Positions 10,844 through 19,119 of a DNA stretch of 64,000 nucleotides are shown one piece after another. Under the pieces are notes generated by a model. The model did not search any database and had not been told where the DNA came from. It saw nothing but the letters and a program-made list of their open reading frames with translations. The stretch is taken from NCBI GenBank assembly GCA_021780315.1, contig JAJXYY010000033.1:248001-312000 (forward strand), in the 5' to 3' direction. The stretch is from Acidobacteriota bacterium. Lineage in GTDB: Bacteria; Acidobacteriota; Terriglobia; Terriglobales; Acidobacteriaceae. Numbering within the stretch: position 1 is the stretch's first letter; each line of letters begins with the position of its first letter. The position numbers and the translations under genes are program-made.

Positions 10844-11199
10844 AACGATACTCCTGATTGGCTGCTTGACGTGCGGGGCAGCCATCGGCAATGTTCTATA
10901 GGGAAACTATTTCTGATTCCGGCTGACAATAGAAGATTGGTAGGACAATAGTCAAGATTATTTTGGAATTGTTTTCCCATTGGTAGAACCTGTGCATGCC
11001 TGGCAGCATCCCGGGGGAGGAAGTGCTTGATTCGACTGGTTTTTCAGGGAGGGGCGGAGCAGGCGGATGTGGGGCCGGGCACGCGGTAAAGCACGGGACT
11101 TTCCCATTGCAGGGTTGCATGGGAGATAGTGGGGCTGCACGAGTGTCTGGTTAGACCACCAGGGGCGGGTCTGGAGGGGGGCCTGCCAAGGACGCCGCT
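10844..11199. other. Upstream region of TonB receptor gene; no gene seen
   Basis: About 350 bases between the receptor start and the stop of the phosphorylase gene. Near the receptor it is AT-rich and holds the putative promoter and direct repeat described separately. The half nearest the phosphorylase is GC-rich and shows no supported coding sequence. Confidence 0.55.
10926..10955 (-). promoter_or_regulatory. Putative sigma70-like promoter of the TonB receptor, with direct repeat
   Basis: On the minus strand TTGACT (10955-10950) and TATTGT (10931-10926) stand 18 bases apart, about 85 bases upstream of the receptor start. The octamer CTATTGTC occurs twice (10951-10944 and 10932-10925), 19 bases apart, overlapping both elements, and could be a regulator site. 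This is seen by eye only; the -10 match is weak. Confidence 0.35.
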
Positions 11200-11219
11200 C
11201 TATACGAGCACGGCGTCCT
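11189..11219 (-). terminator. Hairpin straddling the glgP stop codon
   Basis: The perfect 9-bp arms AGGACGCCG (11189-11197) and CGGCGTCCT (11211-11219) enclose a 13-base loop that contains the TAG stop codon. No T-run follows, so it may be an mRNA-stabilising hairpin rather than a Rho-independent terminator. Confidence 0.4.
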
Positions 11220-12981
11220 GGATGGCGATGGTGGAAGCGGAGGCGGCGATGGTCTCCGGGGTGGTGACGGGGGGGTAGTAGGAGTTGCCGAAGTACTGGG
11301 CGAGCATACGGTGGGTGTTGAAGAAGCTGCCGTTGATGGCGGTGCAGTGGCGCTGCATGGCGGCCCAGGCGGCGGGATTGCCGTACATGGGAGCGACGGA
11401 GTTTTCCAGTTTGTCGTAGAGGCTGGCGGCTTCTTCGGCTTCTGTTTCACCGTCTTCGATGGCCCATCCGGTGACGTTCTCGGCACAACCTTCGATCCAC
11501 CATCCGTCGAGGATGGAGAGCGAGGGGACGCCGTTGAGGGCAGCCTTCATGCCGGAGGTTCCGGAGGCCTCGTAGGGACGGCGGGGGGTATTGACCCAGA
11601 CATCGACACCCTGGGTGAGGAGCGCGCCGAGTTCCCAGTCGTAGTTTTCGAGGTAGACGATCTTGAGGGCGGAGGAGTTGAGGTTGGCTGCTGCGGAGAA
11701 GACGTCGCGGATGAGGCCCTTGCCGGCGTTGTCGGCAGGGTGGGCCTTGCCGGCGAAGAGGATCTGGAGGCCACCGATCTTTTCGGCGATCGCTTCGAGG
11801 CGGGCGGGATTGTGGAAGAGCAGGCTGGCGCGTTTGTAGGTGGCGACGCGACGAGCGAAGCCCAATGTGAGGACGTTGGGATCGAAGCGCTGGTCGGTAC
11901 GATTCTGGACTTCCTGGAAGAGGCGGAGTTTGCCCTGCCGATGGGTGGCGGCGATGGTGGCGGCAGGGATGCCGTAGACGGAGCGGAAGTACTGATTATC
12001 GGTGCGCCATGCGGGGATTTCGGCATCGAGCAGTTGCTGGAAGGGTTGGGAGAGCCAGGTGGCGGCGTGGACGCCATTGGTGATGGCGTCGATCGGGTAG
12101 GAGGGGAACATGTCCTGGGAGACTTTGCCGTGCTGCATGGCGACTCCGTTGACGAAGCGGGAGAAGCGCAGGGCGATGTAGGTCATGTTCATGAGGCCGT
12201 TGTGGAGGCAACCGGTGCGGTCGATGGCGGTGGCGCGGTCGTGGCCGAGGACCTGATACATCTGGTCGAGGCCGAACTGGTCGTGGCCTGCGGGTACGGG
12301 GGTGTGGGTGGTGAAGACGCACTGCTGGCGGACGGCTTGGATATCGGCTTCGGTGGCGTCACGCAGGGGCGCGCCCTGGAGATGCTCTTCGAGCAGGCCA
12401 ATGGCGAGCAGGGCGGCGTGGCCCTCGTTCATGTGGTGGACTTCCGGGCGGCAGCCGAGGGCGTTGAGGATGGCGATTCCGCCGAGGCCAAGGATGGTCT
12501 CCTGGCAGAGACGATAGTAGGTGTCGCCGCCGTAGAGGTGGTCGGTGAGGTGGCGGTCCCAGGGGTCGTTGCCTTCGACGTCGGCATCGAGCAGGAAGAC
12601 AGGGATTATGTGGCCGGTGACGCCGACGACATCGAACCGCCAGGCGCGGAGGAGCAGTTCCCTGCCCTGCATCTGGAGGGTGATGACCTGGCCTGCGCTG
12701 GGCAGGGTGGTTTCGGGTGACCAGGGGACGTCGGACTCGGTCTGCTGACCGACAGTGTCGAGATGCTGACGGAAGTATCCGCGGCGATGGACGAGGGAGA
12801 CGGCGACCATGGGGGCGCCGGTGTCGGCGGCGGAGCGGAGGGTATCGCCAGCGAGCATGCCGAGGCCACCGGAGTAGGTGGGCAGCGATGGGGAGAGTGC
12901 GATCTCCATGGAGAAGTAGGCGATGGAACGTGCGGTCAAATCAAATGGGGACGAGGCTGGGGTGGAAGCGGGTAGGCTCAT
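11200..12981 (-). CDS. glgP: Alpha-glucan (glycogen/maltodextrin) phosphorylase, GT35
   Basis: A 593-residue cytoplasmic enzyme that releases glucose-1-phosphate from glycogen-like alpha-1,4-glucans. The N-terminal AYFSMEIALSP and YSGGLGMLAGD, the middle HMNEGHAALL and THTPVPAGHDQF, and the C-terminal EASGTSGMKAALNG (with the lysine expected to bind pyridoxal phosphate) mark the short phosphorylase group, which lacks the extra regulatory segments of the ~830-residue E. coli/animal type. I chose the ATG at 12981 because AAAAGGA precedes it; an ATG 20 codons upstream is possible. It lies 158 bases downstream of the PLP decarboxylase on the same strand. The stop codon sits in the loop of a 9-bp hairpin. 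Confidence 0.92.
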   Translation of the reverse strand: MSLPASTPASSPFDLTARSIAYFSMEIALSPSLPTYSGGLGMLAGDTLRSAADTGAPMVAVSLVHRRGYFRQHLDTVGQQTESDVPWSPETTLPSAGQVITLQMQGRELLLRAWRFDVVGVTGHIIPVFLLDADVEGNDPWDRHLTDHLYGGDTYYRLCQETILGLGGIAILNALGCRPEVHHMNEGHAALLAIGLLEEHLQGAPLRDATEADIQAVRQQCVFTTHTPVPAGHDQFGLDQMYQVLGHDRATAIDRTGCLHNGLMNMTYIALRFSRFVNGVAMQHGKVSQDMFPSYPIDAITNGVHAATWLSQPFQQLLDAEIPAWRTDNQYFRSVYGIPAATIAATHRQGKLRLFQEVQNRTDQRFDPNVLTLGFARRVATYKRASLLFHNPARLEAIAEKIGGLQILFAGKAHPADNAGKGLIRDVFSAAANLNSSALKIVYLENYDWELGALLTQGVDVWVNTPRRPYEASGTSGMKAALNGVPSLSILDGWWIEGCAENVTGWAIEDGETEAEEAASLYDKLENSVAPMYGNPAAWAAMQRHCTAINGSFFNTHRMLAQYFGNSYYPPVTTPETIAASASTIAIQDAVLV

Positions 12982-13139
12982 GCGGTGGTGGATCCTTTTC
13001 TCAGCTGGCGGAGAGCATCCAGCGATCGTGCTCAGTCTCAAACATCCCGATGGTCCTTGGAGAGCAGCCTTATGGAGACCTGTTGGGATCTACCTCGCGG
13101 GGTTCACGGTTCCTTCTATGGTAGCAAATAGCCGTAAAC

Positions 13140-14534
13140 CTAAGGGATTAAGTACATCCGATCCAATGGGTGATTGACTTTTGACTGTTTTGGCGTGGCT
13201 ACCAAAAGACGGCTCCAAATTTGATCGAGCCAAGGTAAATGTTCCGGCTTCATGAGGACGGAGCGGAGGCAGACGACGGTGGTGGCGGGGTCGTCCGGCC
13301 AGGTGCTGGCGGGAAAGAAGCGGGTGGGGAGATGGGCGAGGGCGAGGTGGAGGTCCAGCGTGGCTGCGGCGTCGAAGATGGCCTGGGCACGGCGGGAGGA
13401 CTCAGCAACCGAAGGGGCGGCCACGGCCCAGAAGACGATATCGAGCTCGGGAGCAAAGCTTGGTGCGACGAAGCGGGGATCTGCGGCGAGGCGTTGGGAG
13501 AGCTGGAGGGCGGCTTGGCGGCAGGAGTCAAGGTCGCGGGAAAACTGGCCGCCGGGGGTGTAGGGGAGCAACTGCTGGGTGGCCCAGAGGGCGACGGCGG
13601 AGGCTCCGGCGCGGGAGCACTCGAGCGAGATCTCGCCGAGGTGGAGGTCTTTGGAAGAGAAGTAGGTGTAGGGGGAGTCGTGCTTGTAGAGACGGCCGAC
13701 GGCGGGGTCGCGGAAGAGGACGGAGCCGCAGCCGTAGGGCTGCAGGCCGTGCTTGTGGGGGTCGATGACGATGGAGTCGGCGCGAGCGATGGCGTTGTAG
13801 GCGGCGCGGGTGGCGGGCGCGAGGTTGCTGGCGAGGGTGAAGTAGCCCCCGTAGGCGGCATCGACGTGGACGCGGAATTTGTAACGGGACTGGAGGGCCA
13901 GGATGCTGTCGAGCGGATCGACGGCGCCGATGGCGGTGGTGCCTAGGGTGGCGACGACGGTGCCGACGGTGCCGGTGGACAGGGCGGTTTCGAGCGCGGC
14001 GAGGTCCATGCGGCCATGGGGATCGGAGGGGATGGTGACGAAGGGCAGGCCGAGGACAGTGCTGATGCGGCTGTGGGTGTAGTGGGCCTGGTCGGAGGCA
14101 GCGATGGCCTGGCCGGGAGCGAGTTGTCCGGCGACCCAGAGGGCTTCGAGGTTGGCGAAGGTGCCGCCGCTGGAGAGATGGCCAAGGTAGCCACCGTTCT
14201 GGTGGGTCCAGCCGAACATGGCGGCGAGGGCGGCGACGGCCTCTACCTCCATGGCCGAGCTGGCGCGGCCTCCATCGAGCGCATGGTTGTTGGGGTTGAG
14301 CGACATGGCCAGGGAGTAGGCGGCGCGCGCGATGGGATGCGGCGGCTTGAGCATCTGTCCGGCGTAGAGCGGATGGGCGTAGGGGTAGTTGTCGTGGAGG
14401 CGGGTGGCGACCTGGTGGAGGATGTCCGAGGCCGCTGCGCCGAGGGGCGGCGTGGGGCTGGGCGGGAGTTGGCTGAAGCCGGAGTCGAGCTGCTGCTGGG
14501 CAGCGGCGAGGAGGTGGAAGAAGTCGTCGGCCAT
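13140..14534 (-). CDS. Group II PLP-dependent amino acid decarboxylase family protein
   Basis: A 464-residue protein of the glutamate/aromatic-amino-acid decarboxylase fold. Visible hallmarks are the substrate loop NGGYLGHLSSGGTFANLEAL, HVDAAYGGYF (Asp pairing with the PLP ring) and IDPHKHGLQPYGCG, whose lysine should form the Schiff base. The substrate is not deducible; the family covers tyrosine, tryptophan, DOPA, glutamate and diaminobutyrate. It starts one base after the stop codon of the small membrane protein upstream, so it belongs to the 15.8-to-13.1 kb minus-strand operon. Confidence 0.88.
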   Translation of the reverse strand: MADDFFHLLAAAQQQLDSGFSQLPPSPTPPLGAAASDILHQVATRLHDNYPYAHPLYAGQMLKPPHPIARAAYSLAMSLNPNNHALDGGRASSAMEVEAVAALAAMFGWTHQNGGYLGHLSSGGTFANLEALWVAGQLAPGQAIAASDQAHYTHSRISTVLGLPFVTIPSDPHGRMDLAALETALSTGTVGTVVATLGTTAIGAVDPLDSILALQSRYKFRVHVDAAYGGYFTLASNLAPATRAAYNAIARADSIVIDPHKHGLQPYGCGSVLFRDPAVGRLYKHDSPYTYFSSKDLHLGEISLECSRAGASAVALWATQQLLPYTPGGQFSRDLDSCRQAALQLSQRLAADPRFVAPSFAPELDIVFWAVAAPSVAESSRRAQAIFDAAATLDLHLALAHLPTRFFPASTWPDDPATTVVCLRSVLMKPEHLPWLDQIWSRLLVATPKQSKVNHPLDRMYLIP

Positions 14535-14535
14535 G

Positions 14536-14850
14536 CTAGAACTCGCGGGTGATGAAGCCGAACTTGGCTACGAGGCCGAGCACAGTGGCGAGGATGACGG
14601 CAAGCGTGGTCCAGGGGGCGGCGGTGGCGAGACGCTTGCGCAGAGCTTCGACGAGGAGGATGACGGCGAAGACGGCGAACATGAGGATGAGGCCATCCCA
14701 GATGAAGTAGTGGGTGACGGCCAGATGGTTGGAGTGGTCGAGGTTGGTAAGGATGTTGAACGGACGGGCGAAGCTGCCCACGATAAAGATGAGGATAAAA
14801 AGAACGAACTGGAGCAGGGTGAGGAGAAATGCGAGGGGGGTAATTTTCAT
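14536..14850 (-). CDS. Small membrane protein of unknown function
   Basis: 104 residues with three hydrophobic stretches suitable as transmembrane helices (about residues 6-27, 47-66 and 80-98), an internal LVEALRKR charged loop and the C-terminus KFGFITREF. I do not recognise the family. It lies 21 bases after the esterase gene and one base before the decarboxylase gene, so it is very probably co-transcribed with both. Its reality rests on this tight fit and on its clear membrane-protein pattern. Confidence 0.65.
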   Translation of the reverse strand: MKITPLAFLLTLLQFVLFILIFIVGSFARPFNILTNLDHSNHLAVTHYFIWDGLILMFAVFAVILLVEALRKRLATAAPWTTLAVILATVLGLVAKFGFITREF

Positions 14851-14871
14851 AGGGGTCGACTCGTGATGAGT

Positions 14872-15780
14872 TTATCGCGACGGGCTGTCGAGGATGTGAA
14901 TGGTTTGCAGCCAGGTGGTGACGAGGGTGGGCCAGTGGGTGATGGGCAGGGCGGTGGGACGGAGGCCGTAGCCATGGCCGCCCTGGGCGAAGACGTGCAG
15001 TTCGGCGGGAACCTTGAGGGCCTTCAAGGCCTGGAAGTAGACGATGACGTTTTCTACGTGGACGGGATCGTCTTCGGCCTGGAGCAGGAAGGTCGGCGGA
15101 GTGTTGGCGGTGGGGTCGATGCCGTGGGCGAGGTGGTCGAGGGCGGGAGCGTCGGTGAGATAGCCGGGGTAGATGATAATGGCGAAGTTGGGACGGGCGT
15201 CGGGTTCGGTGGCAGAAGCGCCGGGACGCTGGAAGTCCGCATGATTGCTGAGGGTGACGGCGAGATGGCCTCCGGCGGAGAAGCCGAGGACGCCGACGCG
15301 GTTGGGATCGATGTGCCACTGGGCGGCGTGGGCGCGGGTGATGCGCATGGCCTGCTGGGCGTCTTCGAGGTCGGCGGGGTTCTCCGGGAAGTGATCGTTG
15401 AAGGGCACACGGTATTTGACCAGGACGCAGGTGACATGGATGGAGTTGAGCCAGGTGCAGACCTCGGTGCCTTCGAGATCGTAGGCGAGAATCTTGTAGC
15501 CTCCGCCGGGGAAGACGAGAACCGCGGGGTGTGCCGGGAGGGCGTCGGTGGGCTGGTAGACGGCGAGGGTGGGCTGGCTGACGTTGGTCAAGTGCTGGAG
15601 GGGCTGGCCTGCGACGAGGCGGTCGGAGGGCTTGGTGGCGTCTTGTTCGGGGCCTCCGGTGTATGGCTCGGGCGCGCCGTGGGGCCAGAGAGGCAGGGTG
15701 ACTTGCTGGGCCACGAGCAGGGGCGCGGCGAGAGACGACAGGGCGAGGAGGAGAGCGGCGGTGAAGAGGAGTTTTCGCAC
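14872..15780 (-). CDS. Secreted alpha/beta hydrolase (acetyl-/xylan-esterase-like)
   Basis: 302 residues with a signal peptide (LLFTAALLLALSSLAAPLLVAQ). The fold markers are FPGGGYKILAYDLEG (oxyanion-hole region), GFSAGGHLAV (nucleophile serine), the acid in AEDDPVHVEN and the histidine in GGHGYGL, in the usual order. This is the BD-FAE/acetylxylan-esterase-like group often fused or linked to polysaccharide breakdown in Acidobacteria. The start is a GTG with no recognisable ribosome binding site; a 13-bp tandem repeat occupies the place where one would be. It is first in a likely three-gene operon with the membrane protein and the PLP decarboxylase. Confidence 0.85.
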   Translation of the reverse strand: MRKLLFTAALLLALSSLAAPLLVAQQVTLPLWPHGAPEPYTGGPEQDATKPSDRLVAGQPLQHLTNVSQPTLAVYQPTDALPAHPAVLVFPGGGYKILAYDLEGTEVCTWLNSIHVTCVLVKYRVPFNDHFPENPADLEDAQQAMRITRAHAAQWHIDPNRVGVLGFSAGGHLAVTLSNHADFQRPGASATEPDARPNFAIIIYPGYLTDAPALDHLAHGIDPTANTPPTFLLQAEDDPVHVENVIVYFQALKALKVPAELHVFAQGGHGYGLRPTALPITHWPTLVTTWLQTIHILDSPSR

Positions 15781-15788
15781 GCTGCTAT

Positions 15789-15816
15789 CTTAGACTGCTC
15801 AAGCTTAGACTGCTCA
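15789..15816. repeat. 13-bp tandem direct repeat before the esterase start codon
   Basis: CTTAGACTGCTCA occurs perfectly at 15789-15801 and 15804-15816, and the core AGACTGC recurs at 15823-15829. The repeat sits directly upstream of the minus-strand GTG start and replaces the expected Shine-Dalgarno region. A related string is seen at 32930-32942. Confidence 0.7.
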
Positions 15817-15931
15817 CGACGCAGACTGCATGAGGTTGCATTTGCCCCCCTCGGGGCGAGCCGGGCTGACCTGATAATGGCCGGCCTGCACACAGTGGTG
15901 ATCGGCGGCTGGATGGTGGTGGGTTGGGATC

Positions 15932-16807
15932 TCAGACGTCACACAGGTCGACGGCCTGGCGGAGTGAGGTGAGCGGGTCGCGGGTGGGGATGAACTCGTG
16001 GGCTACGTAGCCCTGGAATCCGGTGGCGGCTATGGCGCGCATGACGCCGGGCCAGTTGACCTCCTGGGTATCGTCGAGTTCGTGGCGTCCGGGGACTCCG
16101 CCAGTGTGGAAGTGGCCCAGCCAGCGGGCGTTGGCGCGGATGGTGGCGATCAGGTCGCCCTCCATGATTTGCATATGGTAGATGTCGTAGAGCAGCTTGA
16201 TGCGGGGGGAATCGACCTCTTCGACGACTCGGACCCCCCAGGCGGTGTGGTCGCACATGTAGCCATGGTGATCGACCTTGCTGTTGAGCAGTTCCATGTG
16301 GATGGTGACGCCGTGGTCCTCGGCAATGGGGCGGAGGCGGCGGAGTCCGAGGACGGTATTGCGCGCGCCCTGCTCGTCGGAGAGGCCATCGCGAAGGCCA
16401 GAGAAGGTGATGACGTTGGGGACGCCGGCCTTGGCGGCGAGCGGGATGTATTTGCGGAAGCCAGCCTCGATGGCGGCGTGGTTTTCGATGCGGTTGAGGC
16501 CCCGATTGATCTCACCGCCCCCGGCGTACCCCATGGTGCAACGCAGGCCGTAGCGTTGGGGAATCTCGTACTCCTCCGGCTGCAGGAGGTCGATACCCTG
16601 TAGGCCAATGCTGGCTGCGTAGATACAGAGCTGGTCGAGAGGAATCTTCTGGTAGCACCAGCGAGAGACGGACTGGTGGATGTTGCCGTGGCGCGGGAGG
16701 GTTGTCGCGGGGGGAGCTTGCGCGAGTAGCGATGGGCCGTCGAGCAGGGTGGCTGCGGCGACGGCGAGGGTGCGGTGTAGAACGCTGCGACGCGTGTGTT
16801 CAGCCAT
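15932..16807 (-). CDS. Hydroxypyruvate isomerase-like TIM-barrel protein (AP-endonuclease 2 fold), exported
   Basis: 291 residues of the sugar-phosphate-isomerase/AP-endonuclease-2 TIM barrel. Metal-ligand segments are visible in order: HMELLNSKVDHHGYMCD, LYDIYHMQIMEGD, HFHTGGVPGRHELDD and AHEFIPTRDP, as in hydroxypyruvate isomerases. The N-terminus EHTRRSVLHRTLAVAAATLL looks like a Tat-type signal, so it probably acts in the periplasm. That is common for acidobacterial and planctomycete members of this fold and argues against a simple glyoxylate-pathway role. The ATG at 16807 is chosen because GGAGG precedes it at nine bases; an ATG 27 codons upstream lacks a site. Confidence 0.85.
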   Translation of the reverse strand: MAEHTRRSVLHRTLAVAAATLLDGPSLLAQAPPATTLPRHGNIHQSVSRWCYQKIPLDQLCIYAASIGLQGIDLLQPEEYEIPQRYGLRCTMGYAGGGEINRGLNRIENHAAIEAGFRKYIPLAAKAGVPNVITFSGLRDGLSDEQGARNTVLGLRRLRPIAEDHGVTIHMELLNSKVDHHGYMCDHTAWGVRVVEEVDSPRIKLLYDIYHMQIMEGDLIATIRANARWLGHFHTGGVPGRHELDDTQEVNWPGVMRAIAATGFQGYVAHEFIPTRDPLTSLRQAVDLCDV

Positions 16808-16918
16808 GCTTGCGAGCCTCCGTGGCGGTGCAGGAGGATTGTAAGCAATACCGACGACGGTGTGCATTGCGGGTTGCGGCGGGAGCACGGTTGATGCGAG
16901 GGTGCTCCGGCAGTGGGC

Positions 16919-18517
16919 TTAGTGGATGGTGGACTCGAAAACCTGGAAGCGGTGCTCCAGTTCCCATTGCTGGGCGGCTTTATCGCTGGACTTGAGGTAG
17001 TCGGTACAGCGGGTGGTGGGCTTTTCGGAGCCCAGCGGCTGGGCGGCACAGGCGGCAATGGGGCGAGCGAAGTTGTCCTGCTGGAGCCACAGGCTGGGGC
17101 CAGCGAGGAAGCTGTGTTCGAGGCCGGTGCGGGCCATGTTCTTGAGGTCGAGGTAGGAGAGGTTGAATTCGAGGGCGGCGCGGGTGTACTCCTGCGTGAT
17201 GTTGCCGCGGGAGACGCCTTCGTCGTCGGTGGAGAGGGCGACGGGGACGTGGGCGGCACGGTAGGCGGGCAGGGGATGGTTTTTGCCAGTGATGCCGAGG
17301 ATGCCGTCGTTGGAGGTGAGGTTGATCTCGACCATGACGTGGCGGTCGGCAAGTTCCTTGAGCAGGGCGGTGGGATCGCGCTCGTACATGACGTCTACAC
17401 CGTGGCCGATGCGCTCGGCGTGGCCGAGATCGACGGCTTCGCGGATGTGGAAGGCGAGGCCGTCGGGCGGGACGAGGCCGGGGGCGAGTTCGCCTGCGTG
17501 AAGGGAGATGTGAACCTTGGGGTAGACGCTGTGCAGGTAGTCGAGCATGAGCATCTGGCGGTGATACTCGGACATGGCCATGTAGGCATCTTCGGGCTGG
17601 ACGAAGTTGATGCCGACTACATTGGGATCGACGGAAGCCAGCTCAAAGTAGAGCAGGGTCTGGGCGAAGACCTGCTGGGGTGGAAAGGCGCGCAGGACCT
17701 GGGCGAGGAAGCGAATCTTGACCGAGCAGGCGGCACGGGCGTTGGGCTGGTCGCAGTGCTCGATCTGCTGGCGAGCGGCGAGGGCGTCGTCGAGTTCCTT
17801 GCGGTCGGCGGCGACCTCGTCGCGCAGGCCACCGGCGAGGAGTTGATCGCGCAGATGGGCGAGTTCGGCTGGAGTTGCGTCGCGATGCTGGCCGATGGGA
17901 TCGCTGGGGACTTCGGGCCAGCCGAGCTGATAACCGAGCTTGGCGGAGGCGGAGAAGACGGGCGTCTGCATGATCTCCAGGTATTGGCCGTTCTGGGCGG
18001 CGGAGCGGGTGGCGACCTCATCCAGCCACTCGGCGACGTGTGACTTTTCGACGCTGCCGAAGCGGGCAAAGGTGGCAAAGAACTGGTCGTGGCCACTGGT
18101 GCCGGGGGTCGGGACAAAGCTGCGCATGGAGAAGGAATCGACGAGAGCGTCGTAGAGCTTCTGGTCCTGGAATGCGGAGGCCGCGGCGACATTGCCCTCG
18201 GCGCAGACCGGCTGCGGCGGAAGGCTGCGCGTAGTGCCGATATTTTTTACCAGGCTGAGCGTGGTGGTGTTGACGCAGAGATGGTCGGCGGCAGCGTTGG
18301 CGAGAAAGGTCTCGGCGTAGATGGCTCCGCTGAGATGCATGTGCAGATCGGCGCCCTTGGGCATGTTGGCCAGAAAGGCATGCAGGCGCAGTGGATTGAC
18401 CTTTGCTGCGTTGAAAGCGCGGATAGTGCGGGCTTCCTGTGGGGTGGCCGGCACGTTTTGTGCAGCGGCAGAGGCGGTGAGGCTAAGCACAAGTGCAGCG
18501 AGGCAGAGACGGCGCAT
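16919..18517 (-). CDS. Secreted adenosine deaminase family protein
   Basis: 532 residues: a signal peptide (RRLCLAALVLSLTASAAAQ), then an adenosine/AMP-deaminase TIM barrel. Motifs in order are MPKGADLHMHLSGA (zinc-binding HxH), HAGE (catalytic Glu with zinc His), ERIGHGVDVM and STDDEGV (zinc Asp pair). It is longer than cytosolic Add (~330) and resembles the secreted ADGF/CECR1-like members found in Acidobacteria, which would convert extracellular adenosine to inosine for nucleoside salvage. The start at 18517 is supported by AAGGA five bases upstream; an in-frame ATG 25 codons further up is less likely. The isomerase gene follows on the same strand after ~110 bases. Confidence 0.9.
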   Translation of the reverse strand: MRRLCLAALVLSLTASAAAQNVPATPQEARTIRAFNAAKVNPLRLHAFLANMPKGADLHMHLSGAIYAETFLANAAADHLCVNTTTLSLVKNIGTTRSLPPQPVCAEGNVAAASAFQDQKLYDALVDSFSMRSFVPTPGTSGHDQFFATFARFGSVEKSHVAEWLDEVATRSAAQNGQYLEIMQTPVFSASAKLGYQLGWPEVPSDPIGQHRDATPAELAHLRDQLLAGGLRDEVAADRKELDDALAARQQIEHCDQPNARAACSVKIRFLAQVLRAFPPQQVFAQTLLYFELASVDPNVVGINFVQPEDAYMAMSEYHRQMLMLDYLHSVYPKVHISLHAGELAPGLVPPDGLAFHIREAVDLGHAERIGHGVDVMYERDPTALLKELADRHVMVEINLTSNDGILGITGKNHPLPAYRAAHVPVALSTDDEGVSRGNITQEYTRAALEFNLSYLDLKNMARTGLEHSFLAGPSLWLQQDNFARPIAACAAQPLGSEKPTTRCTDYLKSSDKAAQQWELEHRFQVFESTIH

Positions 18518-18767
18518 GGGATTCCTTTTCCGGTGGAAGAATGTGGACAGGATAACCCAGAGCGTCGCGACCGAGAGCCGCTGCGAGGCCATATATTGGC
18601 AGCATTTGGCGTGAAGCCCAGAGATTGCTATACTTGGATTGCGTTTGAGTCGTCGGCTCCCCGCTGATGACTGCTCCCCTCGAAACAGGCCGGTGCGACA
18701 GACGGAACAGCGATAGACACGCCCGGGTGTTCTTGGCGATCCCCGACGACAGGCGTTTCCATGCCAA

Positions 18768-18842
18768 GGCCAGATAGCTCAGTGGTAGAGCGCGGCCCTG
18801 AAAAGGCCGGCGTCGGCGGTTCGATCCCGTCTCTGGCCACCA
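18768..18842 (+). tRNA. tRNA-Phe (GAA)
   Basis: A full cloverleaf can be drawn by hand: acceptor GGCCAGA/TCTGGCC, D-arm GCTC/GAGC with loop AGTGGTA, anticodon stem CGGCC/GGCCG with loop CTGAAAA (anticodon GAA at 18800-18802), T-arm GGCGG/CCGTC with one G-T pair and loop TTCGATC, discriminator A and encoded CCA. It is the left boundary of the ABC-exporter block and carries the 14-bp sequence repeated at 23479-23492. Confidence 0.96.
18823..18836 (+). repeat. Putative attachment core in tRNA-Phe 3' end (copy 1)
   Basis: GATCCCGTCTCTGG, running from the T-loop into the acceptor arm of tRNA-Phe. An identical 14-mer lies 4656 bases downstream at 23479-23492. This is the position class used by many tyrosine integrases, so it may be an att core. 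Confidence 0.55.
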
Positions 18843-18876
18843 CTTAAGAAGTTACAACTTAGCGAGTAACTGCTGT

Positions 18877-18900
18877 GCCTCCTGATATTGGGGGCTTTTT
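18877..18900 (+). terminator. Rho-independent terminator of tRNA-Phe
   Basis: The stem GCCTCC (18877-18882) pairs with GGGGGC (18890-18895) with one G-T pair around loop TGATATT, followed at once by TTTTT. It stands 35 bases beyond the encoded CCA, as expected for the tRNA transcript. Confidence 0.75.
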
Positions 18901-18953
18901 CTTGCGTGCCAGGGGCCGATTCTTGGGGAATTGCGGTATTCGAGAAGGGATCG

Positions 18954-18972
18954 CCTGAAAAGGCTGGCGTCG
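18954..18972 (+). repeat. Partial copy of the tRNA-Phe anticodon arm
   Basis: 18 of 19 bases match tRNA-Phe positions 18797-18815 (CCTGAAAAGGC, one mismatch, GGCGTCG). The rest of the cloverleaf is not present here, so this is a remnant and not a second tRNA gene. Confidence 0.6.
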
Positions 18973-19119
18973 CAGATCGGGAAGTCGTAAGCTTCGGGAG
19001 CGTAGATGCTTGGCGCGGTCTACGGTCTGGCTCCCTCATCATCACGGGAACACGATGGCGCGAGTGCCTGGTTTGGCTGCAGTGTTACGGCCCGTCCTTA
19101 CCGTCCCATGGTCACTCCT

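Noticed and set aside
9083..10951. 622-codon plus-strand frame antisense to the TonB receptor
   Set aside because: Gly/Asp/Val-rich shadow with no ribosome site or motif; the receptor on the other strand has a clear signal peptide, domains and Shine-Dalgarno sequence.
18779..19045. Minus-strand open frame across tRNA-Phe encoding a GGQRRDRTADAGLFRAALYH-type tail
   Set aside because: This is the antisense of the tRNA gene; such 'proteins' are a known false annotation of tRNA loci.
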